From an uncultured Clostridia bacterium (lineage in GTDB: Bacteria > Bacillota > Clostridia > Christensenellales > Pumilibacteraceae): a stretch of 5,301 nt of DNA. The notes under the pieces were generated by a model that made no database searches, was not told where the DNA came from, and saw only the letters and a list, made by a program, of their open reading frames with translations. The translations under genes and the position numbers were made by a program. Below, one piece after another: positions 1 to 5,293 of the stretch (within the stretch, counting starts at the first letter, position 1; each line of letters opens with the position of its first letter). Location: the NCBI GenBank assembly GCA_947588325.1, contig CANPYH010000095.1, forward strand, positions 1 through 5,301, given 5' to 3'.

Positions 1-30
1 TTTTCTTGCCTTATTCTTAACTTTTTTCAT
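1..30 (-). CDS. 5' end of a gene running off the left edge (10 codons)
   Basis: The complement reads ATG at 30-28 followed by nine open, lysine/arginine-rich codons (MKKVKNKARK) before the window ends. A consensus Shine-Dalgarno, AAAGGAGG (complement of 41-48), lies 10 nt upstream of the ATG, which is the main support for a real start. The 255-nt spacer that separates it from the DUF4422 gene, with a strong palindrome inside it, suggests a separate transcription unit rather than continuation of the upstream operon. Ten residues are too few to assign a family. The basic start could belong to the positive region of a signal or membrane anchor, or to a small basic protein. Confidence 0.6.
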   Translation of the reverse strand, partial: MKKVKNKARK

Positions 31-40
31 CCTTCGTGAA

Positions 41-48
41 CCTCCTTT
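41..48 (-). promoter_or_regulatory. Shine-Dalgarno of the left-edge gene
   Basis: The complement reads AAAGGAGG, a full match to the anti-Shine-Dalgarno core, ten bases before the ATG at 30-28. It fixes the start of the partial gene. No convincing -35/-10 pair was found for this gene in the 31-215 leader, so its promoter position is unknown. Confidence 0.6.
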
Positions 49-215
49 CGCTGTCCAACTTTTTTGGTTCACTTCAACTTCGGGCGGCCACAATTCGTAT
101 CTGACTTCTTATGCTCCCCAATCTTTCGGGACGGCATACAAAATTAGTTATTTCGGAGTGCCCAAGCCCCATAATAAAAAAATAAAAAGATTTTAAGTTT
201 TTAGGGGAAAGGGGT

Positions 216-256
216 GCGGGGGAAACCCCCTTTGTACACAAAGGGGGTTTCCCCGC
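216..256. terminator. Strong palindrome after the DUF4422 gene, candidate terminator
   Basis: Positions 219-235 and 238-254 are perfect 17-bp inverted repeats around a 2-nt centre. Three further pairs (215-217 with 255-257) form if G218 is bulged. The repeat starts about 30 nt past the stop codon of the minus-strand DUF4422 gene, the expected place for an operon terminator. It lacks an immediate U-tract: on the minus strand the T-rich stretch (complement of roughly 173-200) comes only after a C-rich linker. Each arm is itself close to a palindrome (G-run, AAA, C-run), so two small hairpins could compete with the long one. It may instead be a dispersed intergenic repeat or an mRNA-stabilising stem. 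Confidence 0.5.
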
Positions 257-284
257 AAACTCTTACACTAAAAAATTAAGTATT

Positions 285-1190
285 TTAATGTTTTTTGCGG
301 TTATAGTACCAGGCGAAAATGAAGTCGGGCACCAATTTTTTAAGCAGAGGTTTTATAGCATAGAGCCGACCTTTCATTCCGCCCTTGCGCTGTTTATTAA
401 GTTTGAGATTGCGTTTACTCTCCGCCCAAGCCGCCTTGAAAGTCTGTCTGCCGCGAACGAACATAACGGGCAGTCGCACGGCGGTATAGCCCTCGTCTAT
501 GAGTTTAGTCATAAACACGCCGGTTATGCGCTCGGAGGGATAGAGCCGCTCGCCTTTAAGCTCCTTTGCGACCTCGCCGAGCACGCCGAAGAGGAACTCG
601 GCGTATCTGTCGAAATCGGCATGGCGCATAATGAACATATTATAGAAATACTCCGTCTTGCCGCTGAAGTACCGCTCTGCCGCATCGGCGTATTCGGGGT
701 ACTTTTCTTTAATCACCCGCTCCGTTATATCCAAACCGACTGTGCCGTGCGCCGCCGCATAGTGCTCGCGTACCGTCTTGCTCCGATCCTGCGCCGCGCA
801 CACAAAGCTCTTGCCCGAAAGTAGATCGTCAATAACCCCGTCACGGTAGCGGAGTTTGTTCGAAATATACCCGCCTTTGATCCTCGCCACGGAATAATAA
901 TTCTTCTTGGAGGCGGGGTCGAAAACAAAATGCCTGCGATAGTGCATAAACCCGACGGCGTCGGCGGCGACGTTCTTCCACGCCCAATACAGCGCGGTCA
1001 GCTCGTTATATGCCGCATTGTCGGCGGAGATATTATCCCCCGTATCGTCGCCGATAAGGTTCTGTGTAAGCCAATCTTTGTCGGGGTTAGTCTCATCCAT
1101 AAGCGCCCGCCCCGCATGCACGGGAAGAAAGGGCTCGCCGCTGATGAGCTCGTCCCGCTTGTGATAGGCTATCACTATCGCCGCCTTCAT
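285..1190 (-). CDS. DUF4422 glycosyltransferase-like protein
   Basis: The 301-residue protein shows the signature blocks of the DUF4422 family: IGDDTGDNIS at 46-55, YNELTALYWAWKN at 61-73, GFMHYRRHF at 80-88, a MFIMRHADFDRYAEFLF block at 185-201 and a YPSERITGVF block at 217-226. Family members are found in capsule, exopolysaccharide and other surface-glycan loci and are regarded as glycosyltransferase-like; donor and acceptor cannot be read from sequence. The start at 1190 is chosen because ATGA overlaps the stop of the upstream gene, a GGGGGAG stretch lies just before it, and the family's conserved N-terminus (AIVIAYHK) begins right after it. Longer in-frame versions would add only non-family sequence. 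The last 45 residues are rich in lysine/arginine and aromatics, suggesting peripheral attachment to the inner face of the membrane. No signal peptide is seen, so it is probably cytoplasmic. It is the last gene of the three-gene minus-strand operon. Confidence 0.88.
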   Translation of the reverse strand: MKAAIVIAYHKRDELISGEPFLPVHAGRALMDETNPDKDWLTQNLIGDDTGDNISADNAAYNELTALYWAWKNVAADAVGFMHYRRHFVFDPASKKNYYSVARIKGGYISNKLRYRDGVIDDLLSGKSFVCAAQDRSKTVREHYAAAHGTVGLDITERVIKEKYPEYADAAERYFSGKTEYFYNMFIMRHADFDRYAEFLFGVLGEVAKELKGERLYPSERITGVFMTKLIDEGYTAVRLPVMFVRGRQTFKAAWAESKRNLKLNKQRKGGMKGRLYAIKPLLKKLVPDFIFAWYYNRKKH

Positions 1191-2614
1191 TCGCTCTCCC
1201 CCGTCAGCCGCTCCACCCAACTGCTTGCCGAGGTCAGGTCGGAAAACGCCGCAGCGTACTCCGCATTGACGCGTTTGGAGCGGAAGAGGCGGAACCACAG
1301 CTTAATAAACCTGCCCGTAACGCCGAAAAAGCCCCGCTTCTTTGTGACCGTCACCCGATTGCCCCCGCTTTCCAAAAGCGCCTTGGGTCCTTTGAGATAG
1401 TCGTTATAGCCGTCGAGTATGTCTACCAGCTTGTCGCGACGGCGAATGGCGCACTTGAAGTACGCCGCAAGGAGGCTCCGTCTGTTCTTCCCGCCCCCCT
1501 TTTTAGTCAGCACCGCGCCGCGCACTATACCGCCGTTACGCGCATTGTAATAGTCGCCGATCTCGCTCTCCTCCGCCCAAGCGCATATGCCGACGGTAAA
1601 GAGCGTCTCGCCCTCGCTCCGCATACCGAACTCCGCCGCCCCGCCCGCGTATAGGGGCATGGGAAGAGCCGCCACCGCCGAGCGCACGGGCGCGCACAGG
1701 AAATGCCAGCCGCCGTATTCCCCGCCCTCTCTGCTCCAAAGCATGCCGCCGAGGTCTGTTGCCGCACCGCACCGCGCCGCCGCCTCGCCCGCCTTGCCGA
1801 AACGGTAGCCGTTACTCGCCACCGTGCAGGGGTCGGACTTATCCATTCTCGCCCCGCCTATCCCGCAATTCTCGAAGCCGACGGAGAGCACGGATATAAT
1901 CGCCGCCGCCCGCCTTATGCAGTTGGGATCGACCTCGCCGCGAAGTAACAAAAAGTGCGTGTCGCCTTTCCTGACGCACTCGAGTATGCCGCGCACCGCG
2001 TCCCCGCACTCCCCGTAGCCGCTGCTAAGCAAAGCCGTAACGCCCGTATCCGCAATGGCTGCGGTATCTGTATTATCCGCGTTATCGGTATCGGCGCCCC
2101 CGCCTATGCTATATATGTGCATACGAGGATCGTCGAGGTCGGGAGGGGTGCAGCCGAGGCAGATTATGCCTATTCGGGGGGCAAGGCGGGCGCACCTGTC
2201 CGAGCACTCCCACACGCCGCCGTATACGGTGACGTCATCGGAGGCGGTGACGGTTACGCCGAGCAGTCCCCCGCCGAACACGTCGGCTTCGAAGCGCGCT
2301 TCGCCATCGCATTCCGTTTGAGCAACGATATATTCGGTGTATTGTCTGCGGCACTTTTTAGCCTTTTTCTCGGTGGGAATGGTGCGGTAGAGCGTGACTG
2401 TCGCTTTTCCCGCGAAAAAGAGACGGAGCGTCAGGTAACGCACCGTCGTTTTTTCCAATAGTAATTGCGTATCGAGGGAGCCGAAATAAGTGCGAAGATC
2501 CGCCGTCTCGCCTGCGCGAAGAAGGAGCGTGCCGTTTTCTTCCCGTCCGCCCCTGTGGTATAATGTCTCCGCGCCCGCAAAAGGAGCCGCAACTGCGATC
2601 CTCGAAAGTTCCAT
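1187..2614 (-). CDS. GlfT2-like glycosyltransferase homologue lacking catalytic residues (probable pseudoenzyme)
   Basis: The 475-residue protein has the order of parts seen in GlfT2-type galactofuranosyltransferases. An N-terminal beta-sandwich-like region (about 15-140) contains LYHR at 18-21, TYFGS at 42-46 and GKATVTLYR at 69-77. A GT-A-like middle follows (about 147-365), with GGWHF at 301-305, an EFGMR block at 328-332 and YYNARN at 355-360. The C-terminal part keeps DYLKGPKALLE at 405-415 and LTSASSWVERL at 460-470. Key residues are changed: the metal-binding DDD is RGE (225-227), the catalytic DD pair aligns with G325-A326, and the His of the WH motif is A347. The nucleotide-binding N-half looks shortened and holds an Asp/Thr/Asn-rich stretch (174-190). 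The frame is open throughout. It starts 5 nt after the transporter stop and ends in an ATGA overlap with DUF4422. An active enzyme with moved catalytic residues is possible but less likely. Homology is by recognition of motifs, not by a search. Confidence 0.75.
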   Translation of the reverse strand: MELSRIAVAAPFAGAETLYHRGGREENGTLLLRAGETADLRTYFGSLDTQLLLEKTTVRYLTLRLFFAGKATVTLYRTIPTEKKAKKCRRQYTEYIVAQTECDGEARFEADVFGGGLLGVTVTASDDVTVYGGVWECSDRCARLAPRIGIICLGCTPPDLDDPRMHIYSIGGGADTDNADNTDTAAIADTGVTALLSSGYGECGDAVRGILECVRKGDTHFLLLRGEVDPNCIRRAAAIISVLSVGFENCGIGGARMDKSDPCTVASNGYRFGKAGEAAARCGAATDLGGMLWSREGGEYGGWHFLCAPVRSAVAALPMPLYAGGAAEFGMRSEGETLFTVGICAWAEESEIGDYYNARNGGIVRGAVLTKKGGGKNRRSLLAAYFKCAIRRRDKLVDILDGYNDYLKGPKALLESGGNRVTVTKKRGFFGVTGRFIKLWFRLFRSKRVNAEYAAAFSDLTSASSWVERLTGESE

Positions 2615-2619
2615 TATTT

Positions 2620-3972
2620 CTACTTTTCCTCTCCCTCTTCGTCCTCTTGTTTAGGGAGTATTTTTATTTTAGCTTCGATGACGCGCCGAGCGTTCGCTTT
2701 GGTAACGGTGACGATTATGTTCTCGAAGCGGAAACTCCGTCCCGCCGCGGGGATAGCGCCTATCTCCTCGATAATCCAACCGCCCACGCTTGTTGCGTCG
2801 AACTCCTCCTTGGTTTCCACGCCGAGGCCCTCGAGTATGTTGGCGAGGTTGGCGTGACCGTTGACTAAATACTCGTCCTCGGAGACCTGTCTGAACGCCT
2901 CTTCCACTTCGTCGTGTTCGTCCCAGATCTCGCCGACAAGCTCCTCGAGTATGTCCTCGAGGGTGACTATGCCCGCGGTGCCGCCGAACTCGTCCACTAC
3001 CACCGCCATGTGCATTTTGGCGCGCTGGAGCATGCGGAGTACGACGGATATTTTCATCGTCGGCGCGACGGACACGGCGGACTTAATCGCGCTGTGCCAA
3101 TCCACGCTCTTTGTCTTATAGTAGCAGAGGTTAAAGTCCTTATCGTTCAATACGCCTATGACCGAGTCCATACTCTCGTGGTATACGGGGAGACGGGAAT
3201 AGCCGCTGTCACGGAAGATAGCCGCCACCTCCGCCGCCGTCGTTATGTCCTCGATAGCCGTGACGTTAACGCGCGGTACCATAATGTCCTTGATTTCGAG
3301 GTCGTCGAACTCGATCGCGTTCTTGATAAGCCTGCTCTCGTGCACGTCCAGCTCGCCCTCGCTCTCCGCCGTCTCGACTATAGTGACAAGCTCTTCCTCG
3401 GTTATGCTCTTGGTTTTGCCTAACTTGAATATCTTGATAAGCAGGAACTTCCAGCCCTTGAACAGGAGGTTGAGCGGATAGAGCAGGTAGTAGAAAAAGA
3501 CGAGTATGGGATAGAAGAGCTTTGCCGCGCCCTCGGGGTATTGCCGCGCCAACGTCTTGGGGGTTATCTCCCCGAAGATAAGCACGACGACGGTGGTAAC
3601 TACCGTCGAAACTACGTTGGCGACAGGCTCGTTGCCCGCTATGAGGTATATAAACAGCATAGTCGTGAGCGTCGTCATGACGATATTCACGATATTGTTG
3701 CCTATAAGCACGGTGGACAGCAGGTCGTCGTACCTGTCAAGCAGGCGGAGCGCCTTGCCCGCGCGTTTGTCGCCGTCCGCGTGCATGGTGCGAAGGCGTA
3801 TCTTGCTCGCCGACGAATATGCCGTCTCGCTCGCAGAGAAGAAAGCAGACAGCACAAGCAGAATAAATATCGGCAATAACAGCCAATATATGCTCGATGG
3901 GTTTCCCGTTTCGGCAGACGCGCTCTCCAATGCCGCGCCAATGCCGCTTACCGAATTACTTAGGTGATACAT
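2620..3972 (-). CDS. CNNM/CorC (HlyC) family membrane transporter with CBS pair
   Basis: The 450-residue protein has the full family layout. A hydrophobic CNNM (DUF21) domain at about 30-185 carries FFSASETA (44-51), GNNIVNI (91-97) and FGEITPK (133-139); in solved family members the Ser, Asn and Glu of such motifs line the Mg2+ site. A CBS pair at about 230-347 has IMVPR (230-234), GYSRLPVY (257-264) and the DEFGGTAGIVTLEDILEE block (327-344). A CorC_HlyC domain follows at about 363-441, then an acidic tail. Family members are Mg2+ (in some cases Na+-coupled) exporters or transport regulators in the cytoplasmic membrane; older annotations as haemolysin are misleading. ATG at 3972 is preferred over ATG at 3984 because the predicted -10 box overlaps the latter, so its start codon would lie upstream of the transcript. 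Neither start has a Shine-Dalgarno. It is the first gene of the operon. Confidence 0.9.
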   Translation of the reverse strand: MYHLSNSVSGIGAALESASAETGNPSSIYWLLLPIFILLVLSAFFSASETAYSSASKIRLRTMHADGDKRAGKALRLLDRYDDLLSTVLIGNNIVNIVMTTLTTMLFIYLIAGNEPVANVVSTVVTTVVVLIFGEITPKTLARQYPEGAAKLFYPILVFFYYLLYPLNLLFKGWKFLLIKIFKLGKTKSITEEELVTIVETAESEGELDVHESRLIKNAIEFDDLEIKDIMVPRVNVTAIEDITTAAEVAAIFRDSGYSRLPVYHESMDSVIGVLNDKDFNLCYYKTKSVDWHSAIKSAVSVAPTMKISVVLRMLQRAKMHMAVVVDEFGGTAGIVTLEDILEELVGEIWDEHDEVEEAFRQVSEDEYLVNGHANLANILEGLGVETKEEFDATSVGGWIIEEIGAIPAAGRSFRFENIIVTVTKANARRVIEAKIKILPKQEDEEGEEK

Positions 3973-3982
3973 AATCGTAGTC

Positions 3983-4011
3983 ATTATATCACTATATGCG
4001 GAGGTTTGCAA
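3983..4011 (-). promoter_or_regulatory. Promoter of the CNNM-GlfT2-like-DUF4422 operon
   Basis: On the minus strand TTGCAA (4011-4006) is followed after exactly 17 bp by a perfect TATAAT (3988-3983). A TGA immediately before it (3991-3989) gives the extended -10 form TGnTATAAT. This is the best sigma-A-type promoter in the window. The expected transcription start lies near 3977-3975, only a few bases before the ATG at 3972-3970, so the mRNA should be leaderless or nearly so. That fits the missing Shine-Dalgarno. Confidence 0.7.
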
Positions 4012-4036
4012 GGGTTTTCGCCTCTTTTCCGCGATA

Positions 4037-4054
4037 GAGGGGGCGCATATGCGC
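4037..4054 (+). promoter_or_regulatory. Ribosome binding site and palindrome over the DUF445 start codon
   Basis: GAGGGGG at 4037-4043 lies 5 nt before the ATG at 4049 and supports that start over the ATG at 4088, which has no Shine-Dalgarno. The last G of this run begins a perfect 12-bp palindrome, GCGCATATGCGC (4043-4054), centred on the first base of the start codon. In RNA it could fold as a 4-bp stem with the AUAU of the start in the loop; in DNA it is a possible small operator. Confidence 0.45.
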
Positions 4055-4972
4055 ATAAAAGGTCGGTCGGCGACGGAAAATAGTAGCATGCCCGAGTGGT
4101 TGACATTGACTTTGAAGATATTGAGCGGTCCGCTTATAGGCGCGGTCATTGGGCTTTTCACCAATTGGCTTGCCGTGCATATGCTCTTTCACCCGCGTAG
4201 TGAGGTGCGGCTGGGCAGGTTCCGCCTACCCTTTGCCCCGGGTATAATTCCCAAGCGGAGGCGCGCTATCGCCCATGCTCTCGGCAATGCGGTCGGGAGC
4301 GCTCTGGTGACTGCCGAGGACATAAGCCGTCTGCTTACAAGCGAGGAGATGAAAGAGCGAGTGAGCGATATGGCGGCGGACGCGGCGTTCGGGAGCGATG
4401 GCGGGCTTATTGCCGACGCGGAGGCGCGGGAAAGAGTAACGGGCGCGGTCAGCGGGATTATTACCGACAAGCTGATAGGCGTAATTCGCGCCGCTCTCCC
4501 CTCTCTTTGCGAAAGGGCGGATGAGCTTATACCGACGGGCGGGCTGCTTCGGCTGCTCGGCGGTAAGAGGTTGTCGGCAGCTCTCGCCACGGCTGCGGGA
4601 ACAAGGCTGGACGGGTTCTTGCGGGACAAGGGTTACCAAACGTTGCTGCCCGCCGTGAGTGCGGAGACGGAGAAAGCGCTTGCCGCGCCACTCAGCGATA
4701 CCGCCGAAAAAATGGGGCTGGACAGAGAGAAAGTGCGCGACCTCGTCGGCAGGGCATACGAGAGGGTCATTGCGGGCAGGATCGCCGCCTTCCTCGGCTC
4801 TATCGATATCGCGGGCATGGTCGAGAGCAAGATTAACGAGATGGATATAGCCGAGCTGGAACGCCTGCTTATGTCGGTCATGAAGCGGGAACTACGCGCC
4901 ATCGTCCGCCTCGGCGGAGTATTGGGCGGAGTTGTGGGGATTGTAAATAGTCTTATCATTTTGTTTGTATAG
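4049..4972 (+). CDS. DUF445 family membrane protein
   Basis: The 307-residue protein has the DUF445 hallmarks. An N-terminal transmembrane segment carries GAVIGLFTNWLAVHMLFHP (31-49), directly followed by PFAPGIIPKRR (61-71). A long, mostly helical central region (about 75-280) has few hydrophobic stretches. A closing hydrophobic segment (285-307) is preceded by the typical MDIAELERLL...ELRAI pattern (265-285). The topology is therefore one membrane span near each end with a helical domain between them. The family (which includes Bacillus YheB) is widespread in Firmicutes and has no settled biochemical role, so no function is assigned. The start at 4049 has a purine-rich ribosome site; 4088 is a shorter alternative that would begin just before the first membrane span. 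The gene is divergent from the CNNM operon, with about 75 bp between starts. No clear plus-strand promoter was seen; a weak CATAAT at 3970-3975 is the only candidate. Confidence 0.88.
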   Translation: MRIKGRSATENSSMPEWLTLTLKILSGPLIGAVIGLFTNWLAVHMLFHPRSEVRLGRFRLPFAPGIIPKRRRAIAHALGNAVGSALVTAEDISRLLTSEEMKERVSDMAADAAFGSDGGLIADAEARERVTGAVSGIITDKLIGVIRAALPSLCERADELIPTGGLLRLLGGKRLSAALATAAGTRLDGFLRDKGYQTLLPAVSAETEKALAAPLSDTAEKMGLDREKVRDLVGRAYERVIAGRIAAFLGSIDIAGMVESKINEMDIAELERLLMSVMKRELRAIVRLGGVLGGVVGIVNSLIILFV

Positions 4973-5054
4973 AACCGTGCTATCTTGGAGCGATTAGTTA
5001 TGGACATGTGCAAACAGGAAAATTATATATAGTAGTCTCGGCTATTCGTGTAGG

Positions 5055-5075
5055 TAAATACTTGGCTTGTATTTA
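5055..5075. repeat. Small inverted repeat beside the large hairpin
   Basis: TAAATAC (5055-5061) and GTATTTA (5069-5075) are perfect 7-bp inverted repeats around a 7-nt loop. The repeat lies 4 nt from the 20-bp palindrome at 5080-5124, so the two stems could stack in the 3' end of the DUF445 transcript. It could also be chance in AT-rich spacer. Confidence 0.3.
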
Positions 5076-5079
5076 AATT

Positions 5080-5124
5080 GACAATCCCCTCAGTCACGCT
5101 AACGGCGTGACTGAGGGGATTGTC
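5080..5124. terminator. Perfect 20-bp hairpin downstream of DUF445, candidate terminator or dispersed repeat
   Basis: Positions 5080-5099 and 5105-5124 are a perfect 20-bp inverted repeat with a 5-nt loop (TAACG). It is 107 nt past the DUF445 stop. Either strand would form a very stable stem, so it could end transcription from both sides. Neither side has a real U-tract (TTGTTG on plus, AATTTAAAT on minus), which argues against a classic intrinsic terminator. It favours a REP-like or MITE-like dispersed palindrome, a common kind of element in clostridial spacers. Confidence 0.5.
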
Positions 5125-5161
5125 TTGTTGATAGAATGAAAAGTTACATATCACACGTAAA

Positions 5162-5192
5162 CGATAATTATTATTTCAAATAATATCTATCG
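5162..5192. repeat. AT-rich 31-bp imperfect palindrome
   Basis: The site is symmetric about C5177. TATTATTT (5169-5176) faces AAATAATA (5178-5185), then two mismatched positions on each side, then CGATA (5162-5166) faces TATCG (5188-5192). The one-base centre makes it poor as an RNA hairpin but suitable as a binding site for a dimeric protein. No flanking promoter or gene fixes its role. Confidence 0.4.
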
Positions 5193-5245
5193 ACGAACCA
5201 ACTCCAGCGTGGCGAAGAGTGCCGCTCAGACGTGCGAGAGAGGTT

Positions 5246-5293
5246 ATTTCGACACAGGAGTTTACTATAATCCGTAAATGACTGTGTCGAAAT
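5246..5293. repeat. Two-tier inverted repeat at the right edge
   Basis: ATTTCGACACAG (5246-5257) and CTGTGTCGAAAT (5282-5293) are perfect 12-bp inverted repeats. Inside them, TTTAC (5261-5265) and GTAAA (5274-5278) add a second 5-bp stem, leaving a symmetric 3-by-3 internal loop and the 8-nt loop TATAATCC. Pairing continues weakly outward (GAG at 5240-5242 with CTC at 5297-5299) and may go on past the window. It could be a structured RNA, an operator around a -10 box, or the terminal repeats of an insertion element. Confidence 0.5.

Noticed and set aside
31..215. Riboswitch or T-box leader before the left-edge gene
   Set aside because: No T-box sequence or known riboswitch core was recognised; only a 4-bp stem (CCAA/TTGG, complement of about 56-68) is visible.
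288..824. Plus-strand open frame of 178 codons opposite the DUF4422 gene
   Set aside because: The minus strand carries clear DUF4422 motifs over the same bases; the plus translation has no recognisable motif.
1191..1298. Extended start for the DUF4422 gene
   Set aside because: The added 36 residues are translated from the other frame of the GlfT2-like gene's end; the family N-terminus and a ribosome site fit ATG at 1190.
1955..2461. Long plus-strand open frame (168 codons) opposite the GlfT2-like gene
   Set aside because: It is antisense to a gene with recognisable family motifs; such open frames are common opposite GC-rich coding sequence, and its translation shows no known domain.
3973..4164. 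Longer N-terminus for the CNNM protein
   Set aside because: The extension would cross the promoter and the start of the divergent DUF445 gene and adds no family sequence. ATG 3984 overlaps the -10 box. TTG 4011 has a possible AGAGG upstream but coincides with the -35 box.
4189..4639. Minus-strand open frames opposite DUF445
   Set aside because: They are shadows of the DUF445 coding frame, with Ser/Arg/Pro-rich compositions typical of antisense translation.
5000..5032. Ten-codon open frame ATG...TAG with GGAG upstream
   Set aside because: It is too short, has no promoter and no conserved feature; chance is sufficient.
5078..5083. TTGACA resembling a -35 box
   Set aside because: It overlaps the arm of the 20-bp hairpin and no -10-like hexamer occurs 16-18 bp downstream.
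5136..5183. Fifteen-codon open frame in the right spacer
   Set aside because: There is no Shine-Dalgarno and it runs into the AT-rich palindrome.
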